Origin: Treponema sp. UBA4307
GTDB taxonomy: Bacteria; Spirochaetota; Spirochaetia; Treponematales; Treponemataceae
NCBI GenBank assembly: GCA_002394685.1
Contig: DGUP01000046.1
Location: forward strand, 1 to 64,000
DNA: 64,000 bases
Direction: 5' to 3'
Both the position numbers and the translations under genes were made by a program. Position 1 is the stretch's first letter; each line of letters begins with the position of its first letter. Under the pieces are notes generated by a model that was not told where the DNA came from, made no database searches, and was given only the letters and a program-made list of their open reading frames with translations. Below, piece after piece: positions 59,325-64,000 of this stretch.

Positions 59325-59762
59325 ATGAATTTTAAAACAACTACATCAGAAGAAACCATTAAACTTGGTGAAAAAATCGGTTCTGCCTTAAAGGCGGGCG
59401 ATATTATTGCAATGAAAGGCACTTTAGGTGCCGGTAAAACAACTATCACAAAAGGAATTGCCGCTGCTCTTGGTATAGAAGATACCATAACAAGCCCTAC
59501 TTTTTGTCTTATCAGTGAATACGAAGGAAAAAAACTTCCCCTCTATCATATGGATGTATATCGTCTTGATTCAGAAGAAGATTTTCTTAATCTTGGTGTT
59601 GAAGAAATGCTCTATGGAGATGGAGTCTGCATAATTGAATGGAGTGAAAAAGTGATGAAAGTTTTGCCCAAAAAAACAATCATCCTTACAATTACCCCCG
59701 AAGAAGACGGCTCCAGAATCATTCAGCTGGAAAACTGGAATCACGAAGAGATTTGTTTATAA
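59325..59762 (+). CDS. tsaE: tRNA threonylcarbamoyladenosine biosynthesis ATPase TsaE
   Basis: ATPase needed for t6A37 formation together with TsaB and TsaD. The 145-residue protein has a Walker A GTLGAGKT (32-39), the TSPTFCLISEY segment, HMDVYRLDSEEDFLNLG, and CIIEWSEK as Walker-B-like region. Length is typical. tsaB follows after 24 bp; tsaD and tsaC are not in the window. Confidence 0.95.
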   Translation: MNFKTTTSEETIKLGEKIGSALKAGDIIAMKGTLGAGKTTITKGIAAALGIEDTITSPTFCLISEYEGKKLPLYHMDVYRLDSEEDFLNLGVEEMLYGDGVCIIEWSEKVMKVLPKKTIILTITPEEDGSRIIQLENWNHEEICL

Positions 59763-59786
59763 TTTTTTTTTAATAAGGCGAATAAA

Positions 59787-60497
59787 ATGAATGCACTTTC
59801 AATTGACTGTTCAGTTTCAAAAATTTCTATTGCTGCTAAAAAGGATAACAAACTTGTAAAAGTTACTCTGGATGTGGGCATTAAACAGTCAGAAAAGCTT
59901 TTACCTGCTATTGATTATGTAATGGCTGAAGCAGAACTTAAAGCAAATGATTTAGACTATTCAGCTGTTACAATTGGTCCAGGAACATTTACAGGTTTAC
60001 GTCTTGGATTAAGTGCCCTGAAAGCAATAAACCTTGCCTATAATGTACCTGTTTATGGAATTCCATCACTGGAAGCATATCAGTGGCCTTACAGAAAACT
60101 TACAGCTTCACTAAAAACTATTGTTCTTCCTCTACTTGAAGAAAAGGAAGATGAATATTTTTATGCTCATTATGAAAGCGGAAAACTTCTGACTGAGATT
60201 ACTTCTGCACCTTATGAAGAAATAATAAAAAGCTTTGATCCTGAAATTACAGTTTTAACCTGTGGACCAGGAGCACTTCACTTTACCGAATCTGTAAATG
60301 AAAATTTTCCTCTTTATAAAATAAATTGCTTTGCTCCTGAGAATGATTGCTGCGAAAGTCTTTTCCAGATTGCAGACAATATGATTGAAACAAAACAGCC
60401 TCCTCTCCAGGATTATGATGGACCTCTTTACTTTAGAAAAAGTGAAGCAGAATTAGTATATGAAAAAAATCATCCCGAAAGTAAGGAAAATAATTGA
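59787..60497 (+). CDS. tsaB: tRNA threonylcarbamoyladenosine biosynthesis protein TsaB
   Basis: Non-catalytic partner of TsaD in t6A synthesis, ASKHA fold. The 236-residue protein begins MNALSIDCSVSKISIAA and has the motif IGPGTFTGLRLGLSALKA (about 69-86) and IPSLEAY. It overlaps the acetyltransferase gene by 4 bases (TTGA). AAGGCG lies in front of the ATG. Confidence 0.94.
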   Translation: MNALSIDCSVSKISIAAKKDNKLVKVTLDVGIKQSEKLLPAIDYVMAEAELKANDLDYSAVTIGPGTFTGLRLGLSALKAINLAYNVPVYGIPSLEAYQWPYRKLTASLKTIVLPLLEEKEDEYFYAHYESGKLLTEITSAPYEEIIKSFDPEITVLTCGPGALHFTESVNENFPLYKINCFAPENDCCESLFQIADNMIETKQPPLQDYDGPLYFRKSEAELVYEKNHPESKENN

Positions 60498-60976
60498 AAC
60501 TGATTGAATATAATTCCTATGAAGATAAGGAAAGCCTTCTTAAAAGTATTGAAGCTGTAAAAGATGAATGGAGAGCTCTCCCCTTTCTTTTATCAATCAT
60601 TAAAGAAGGAAAATATAATTTTTATTTTAAAAAAGCAAAACTCCTCATGCTTCTGGATGATGAAAATCCTGTTGATAAAGAATTTCCTCTGGCATCCATT
60701 GCAAATTTCTGTGATCAGGATGAAATCGACTGCGAACTTAAGCCCTGGATTGGATTTGTATTTACTGCAAAAAAATATCGGGGAAGACACTTAATGGGAA
60801 CAATCATTGAACACTGCATGAAAGAGGCTGTTACAGAATATCCGGATTCGGAATATGTATATGTTTCAACTGGAGAAAAAGGCCTTTATGAAAAATACGG
60901 CTTTGAATTTTACCAAAATATGGAAAGCCGCTGGAATGGCACAAGCCTTGTGTACCGCAGGAAAATTATCAGATAA
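60494..60976 (+). CDS. GNAT-family acetyltransferase
   Basis: A 160-residue protein with a GNAT pattern: GFVFTAKKYRGRHLMGTII (about 94-112; the R-x-x-G/A-like acetyl-CoA loop), then VYVSTGEKGLYEKYGFEFYQ near the C-terminus. The start is TTG, overlapping the tsaB stop as TTGA; no ATG fits the N-terminus. The place after tsaB is often taken by rimI, but the sequence, with its long N-terminal part, is not RimI-like, so the substrate is open. Confidence 0.8.
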   Translation: MKLIEYNSYEDKESLLKSIEAVKDEWRALPFLLSIIKEGKYNFYFKKAKLLMLLDDENPVDKEFPLASIANFCDQDEIDCELKPWIGFVFTAKKYRGRHLMGTIIEHCMKEAVTEYPDSEYVYVSTGEKGLYEKYGFEFYQNMESRWNGTSLVYRRKIIR

Positions 60977-60999
60977 TAATAAATGCATAAAAAGAAAAA

Positions 61000-61037
61000 C
61001 CTTCTGTATTTTGATTACAGAAGGCTTTGTTTTTTTA
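61000..61037 (+). terminator. terminator after the acetyltransferase gene
   Basis: CCTTCTGT (61000-61007) pairs with ACAGAAGG (61017-61024), then CTTTGTTTTTTT. The reverse strand has a run of A before the stem, so it could also end csrA transcripts. Confidence 0.8.
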
Positions 61038-61066
61038 ATTCTTTTTTATAATTCAATTTATAAAAA

Positions 61067-61291
61067 TTAGATTTTTCCAAACAACTGTTTAAGTTTATCT
61101 TCAGAAGGCTGATTACTTGCAGCTTTATTTTCATCCTGTATAGCCTCAAAAACTTCCTGTCTGAATACCTTTACATTTTTTGGAGCCTCAACTCCAATTT
61201 TAACCTGATCTCCATGAACTTCAATTACAGTTATTGTAATATTGTCACCGATCTTAATTTTCTGATCAATTTTTCTTGAAAGGATAAGCAT
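61067..61291 (-). CDS. csrA: carbon storage regulator CsrA
   Basis: RNA-binding translational regulator, dimer of five-stranded units. The 74-residue protein has [15 protein letters not shown] and the C-terminal RNA-binding edge [12 protein letters not shown] (Arg44), plus a tail with KLKQLFGKI; the longer tail fits CsrA of organisms with FliW. The start overlaps the fliW stop (TAATG). The predicted target is flagellin mRNA. Confidence 0.96.
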   Translation of the reverse strand: MLILSRKIDQKIKIGDNITITVIEVHGDQVKIGVEAPKNVKVFRQEVFEAIQDENKAASNQPSEDKLKQLFGKI

Positions 61292-61734
61292 TATTTCTTC
61301 TCCTTTCTTTTCAGAGCTTCAACAATATTATGTTTTGTTGAATATTTTTCTCCGTCAAGAACTGCCTGCATACAGAGCTTCTTTTTTTTATTGATAATAA
61401 TCGGTCCCTGTAAATTTGCTGTAACAGGACTACCATCATTTGGAACTGTGATAATAGCCATAACAGCAACATCAACCGGGTCTTTTACTTCAATTTTTTC
61501 AAGCTCACTGTCATTAATATCAGCTTCATAATTTTCTTCAATAAGAAAAGGATCAATCATAAGAAAGGCAAGACCAGGTTCTTCGATTGACTGAAGCCAT
61601 ATTAAAGGATTGTACTGACTGTCAATAAGAGCATAGTTTTTATATTCCTCGAAACCGTAAAGTCCCTTTGGAAAAGTTACAAGCTGACTCTCATCAATTT
61701 CAACACAACCCATTGATTTTGTTTTAATCTGCAT
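61291..61734 (-). CDS. fliW: flagellar assembly factor FliW
   Basis: CsrA antagonist that also binds flagellin, so it couples flagellin level to translation. The 147-residue protein has the family patterns [40 protein letters not shown] and the late [14 protein letters not shown]. It is translationally coupled to csrA and follows flgL by 20 bp. Confidence 0.95.
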   Translation of the reverse strand: MQIKTKSMGCVEIDESQLVTFPKGLYGFEEYKNYALIDSQYNPLIWLQSIEEPGLAFLMIDPFLIEENYEADINDSELEKIEVKDPVDVAVMAIITVPNDGSPVTANLQGPIIINKKKKLCMQAVLDGEKYSTKHNIVEALKRKEKK

Positions 61735-61754
61735 ATTTTTTTCCTAATTAAATA

Positions 61755-62999
61755 TTACCTTATGTAGTCTAAAAGTGTAGATGAATACATCTGTCCTGCA
61801 TTACGCATTGTTGCCTGGTTTACATAATCCAGCATCTTCATATCTGTAATTGCTTTGGTCATATCAACATCACCTTCACGACTTACAAGTGCAGTTACAT
61901 TAAGATTTGTTTTACTGTTGCGTGAAATATTATTCTGTGCTCTTTCATAATCTGAACCAACTTTTGCAAGTCTTGTAGTAAGATTTGAAAGTCCTGCATC
62001 CAGAGAACCAAGCACTCTTCCACCGATAGCCTCCTGGTCTCCACGGTACATAGCATCTCTCAAGGCAATTACACTATCAAAGAGAGAACCCCCTGAAACT
62101 TTTACATTTGTTTCAAGATTATATGGAGGAAGAGTTGAACGATCCTTAATCATTCCAATCTGATTTAATACACTTCCATTTTTATCTTCAAGCCAGATCT
62201 GATGTGAATCTGTTGTAAGAAGATCAAGACCGTTAGAAAGATCATCAACCGAAGCTTTTACAGCAGCACCGCTTGTATTAATCTTTGCCGCAAGAGTATA
62301 AACATTATCGCCACGATTAATCTGAATATCAATTCCGTCAACGTTAATTACAGAATCTTCCTGTGCCTGCCAGGTAGTTAAATCCCTCTGCCCCATAACT
62401 TTCTGAGGTTCAGCCCAGAAAATTTTATTTCCGCTGTTATCAATATTCAGATAGGCATTTTCATCGACCTCAACTTTGTTAGTACCAACATTACCATTAT
62501 ACTGAACATTTTCAATCAAGGGTTCATTTGCTCCAGGAACATTTCCCATGACTACATCAAATGCAATTCCTTTTGTTTTTGTTCCTGCAAAAAGTGTATC
62601 GCCGTTTGGACCAATTGCATTTGCATTCTGAACCATTTCCTTGAGGAGTTCATTTACTTCTACAGCCATATTTTTTAAATCATCTTCACTATAGATACCA
62701 TTAGCTCCCTGAACTGCCAGTTCACGCACACGCTGAACAATTTCAACATTATTTGAAATATAGCCTTCCCTTACATTATATTCATCAGCAAGAGTCTGAG
62801 CATTTTTCTGAAACTGATTTACACGTGTTAAAAAAGACTGATAGCGAACCAGATGTCCAGCAGCCAGAGGATCGTCACGCAATGCACCGATTCTGCTTTG
62901 AGTACCAATCTGCCTGTTAATTCTGGCATTTCTAACTTCCTGACTTCTAAGGTTATACTGTGTATCATTATGATTAAACTGTGAACTGATTCTGTGCAT
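61755..62999 (-). CDS. flgL: FlgL, hook-filament junction protein
   Basis: Hook-associated protein 3, joining hook and filament. The 414-residue protein has flagellin-like ends: N-terminal MHRISSQFNHNDTQYNLRSQ with DDPLAAGHLVRYQ, and VQRVRELAVQGANGIYSEDD, then C-terminal ITDMKMLDYVNQATMRNAGQ ending LLDYIR. The centre is a globular insert. It sits after flgK and before fliW, as in many spirochaetes. A GGAGA Shine-Dalgarno is present. Confidence 0.94.
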   Translation of the reverse strand: MHRISSQFNHNDTQYNLRSQEVRNARINRQIGTQSRIGALRDDPLAAGHLVRYQSFLTRVNQFQKNAQTLADEYNVREGYISNNVEIVQRVRELAVQGANGIYSEDDLKNMAVEVNELLKEMVQNANAIGPNGDTLFAGTKTKGIAFDVVMGNVPGANEPLIENVQYNGNVGTNKVEVDENAYLNIDNSGNKIFWAEPQKVMGQRDLTTWQAQEDSVINVDGIDIQINRGDNVYTLAAKINTSGAAVKASVDDLSNGLDLLTTDSHQIWLEDKNGSVLNQIGMIKDRSTLPPYNLETNVKVSGGSLFDSVIALRDAMYRGDQEAIGGRVLGSLDAGLSNLTTRLAKVGSDYERAQNNISRNSKTNLNVTALVSREGDVDMTKAITDMKMLDYVNQATMRNAGQMYSSTLLDYIR

Positions 63000-63042
63000 A
63001 ATCTAAATCTCCTTTAATTAAACCTGCTAAACCTTAAAGTCA

Positions 63043-64000
63043 TTAAACTTTAAGTCTGTTGATGATTGTATCAAGAAGCTGGTCCTGAACCGAAACAAAC
63101 TTTGCTGCTGCATTATACCCATGCTGGAATTTAATGATATCAGCCAGTTCTTCATCAATATTTACACCTGAAATACTGTCTCGAAGATCTCTTAAATCAT
63201 TCATAATTGCATTCTGACTTGCCAGCTGATTTGCAGACTGTTCTCCTTTAAGACCAATTTCTGTAACTGTATCTGCAAAGTAATCGTCAAAAGTCCTCTG
63301 ACTTCCGATCATAACTTTTGTATTTCTGATTGAAGCAATTTCTACTGCCGCACGTGCATCTGCCGGATCAGCAAAACCCTGACCATTAGGGAATGCAGCT
63401 GCTACAGACTGTTTGTCAGAAATAATTCTCTGATTAACTTCAACATATTCAGCAGGATTCATAATTGGAGCTACTGAAAAATTACTTGTTCCTAAAATTT
63501 CAACTGCATCTGCCTGATTAAAATCATAAGCATTTTCAGCACCGCTTCCACTTAAAATTCCTGCATAACCAGACAGGAACATTCCGCTGTCTTCAATATG
63601 ACGAATAACAAAATCCGGATTGCCAATTTCATTAGCAGAAGTCGCTTTTAAAACGAGATTGTTATTTCTGTCAAGATAAGCTTTTACTTCCCCATTGGAA
63701 TCGTTAATTCTATTAATTACAGTTTCTACAGTATCTGTTGGATAATAAACAACATTTACATCTCCATCAGGACCATTAAAAGTCATTGTTCCAGACAATC
63801 CAATCTGCTCATTTTTCTTTAGACCATTTGTTCCTGAAATTCTGAAGATGTAGGAAGTTTCTTCAACACCATCCCCATCACGGTCATAGTTACCGTTTGC
63901 ATTTTCAACAAAATAATGTTCTGTAAAAAAATCAAGTCCGGTTACATTATTTTTTCCCATACCTGCACGATGTACATCATTAACCAGGTCCATAAAATTC
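63043..64000 (-). CDS. flgK: FlgK, hook-associated protein 1, 3' part
   Basis: Only the C-terminal part (about 318 residues) is in the window; the gene runs off the right edge. The end of the sequence has the FlgK signature: NDLRDLRDSISGVNIDEELA, then DIIKFQHGYNAAAKFVSVQD and the helix QLLDTIINRLKV. The upstream part is a beta-rich D2/D3-type region. It forms the operon flgK-flgL-fliW-csrA. Confidence 0.93.
   Translation of the reverse strand, partial: NFMDLVNDVHRAGMGKNNVTGLDFFTEHYFVENANGNYDRDGDGVEETSYIFRISGTNGLKKNEQIGLSGTMTFNGPDGDVNVVYYPTDTVETVINRINDSNGEVKAYLDRNNNLVLKATSANEIGNPDFVIRHIEDSGMFLSGYAGILSGSGAENAYDFNQADAVEILGTSNFSVAPIMNPAEYVEVNQRIISDKQSVAAAFPNGQGFADPADARAAVEIASIRNTKVMIGSQRTFDDYFADTVTEIGLKGEQSANQLASQNAIMNDLRDLRDSISGVNIDEELADIIKFQHGYNAAAKFVSVQDQLLDTIINRLKV

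Noticed and set aside
63994..64000. flgK as a truncated or broken gene
   Set aside because: The frame stays open to the window edge; it is cut by the window, not by mutation.

Overview
The window reads as chromosomal DNA of a free-swimming, host-associated Treponema-type spirochaete. The evidence is an AT-rich genome, periplasmic-flagellin (FlaB) genes, a V/A-type ATPase operon with its spirochaete-type extra subunit gene, the spirochaete order flbD-motA-motB-fliL-fliM-fliY-fliO-fliP-fliQ-fliR-flhB-flhA-flhF-flhG-fliA, and a flgK-flgL-fliW-csrA cluster. I see no insertion sequence, prophage, CRISPR array or rRNA. One tRNA (Met-type, CAU) is present.

Layout. (1) 1-3231, minus strand: the start of a V-ATPase operon (atpE, a DUF2764-like gene, the 5' part of atpA), preceded by galM. 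(2) 3253-21043, minus strand: a long motility operon from flbD down to fliA, fapA and two small conserved genes, the last possibly SwrB-like. (3) 21283-23555, plus: an OmpR-type response regulator and histidine kinase, whose 3' end overlaps convergent miaA. (4) 23494-32997: housekeeping genes miaA, rpoZ, recO, a pyrimidine nucleoside phosphorylase, recJ, an M23 peptidase, ligA and trmB. (5) 33018-46054: envelope proteins of unknown role, dinB, TPR/NHL genes, surE, a divergent galK, lnt with a long lysine-rich tail, and bioY. (6) 46097-51574: nrdR, tRNA-Met, argF, a sigma-28-type exported protein, nrnA, a sigma-like HTH protein behind a four-copy 12-bp array, and rdgB. (7) 52444-59001, plus: the filament cluster flaB, flaB, flaG, fliD, an unknown gene (possible chaperone) and a PilZ protein. 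(8) 59061-60976: a small conserved gene, tsaE, tsaB and a GNAT enzyme. (9) 61067-64000, minus: csrA, fliW, flgL and the 3' part of flgK.

The main theme is motility control. A sigma-70-like promoter sits before the gene preceding fliA. A sigma-28 promoter (TAAA-N15-ACCGATAA) sits at the head of the flbD operon, so FliA could drive the operon containing its own gene. Further sigma-28 elements lie before the first flaB, before a small exported protein (perfect consensus) and, with short spacing, before the gene after fliD. The fliW-csrA pair matches GGA-type candidate CsrA sites over the Shine-Dalgarno sequences of both flaB genes. Inside the motility operon, a hairpin and an apparent ACG start at fliO separate motor/C-ring genes from export-gate genes.

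Less understood items are the sigma-like gene at 49933 with its repeat array, a putative degenerate HATPase-like protein (33708), a putative degenerate M28-like eight-helix membrane protein (34970), a galactokinase homologue lacking canonical motifs, and basic histone-like tails on three unrelated proteins.
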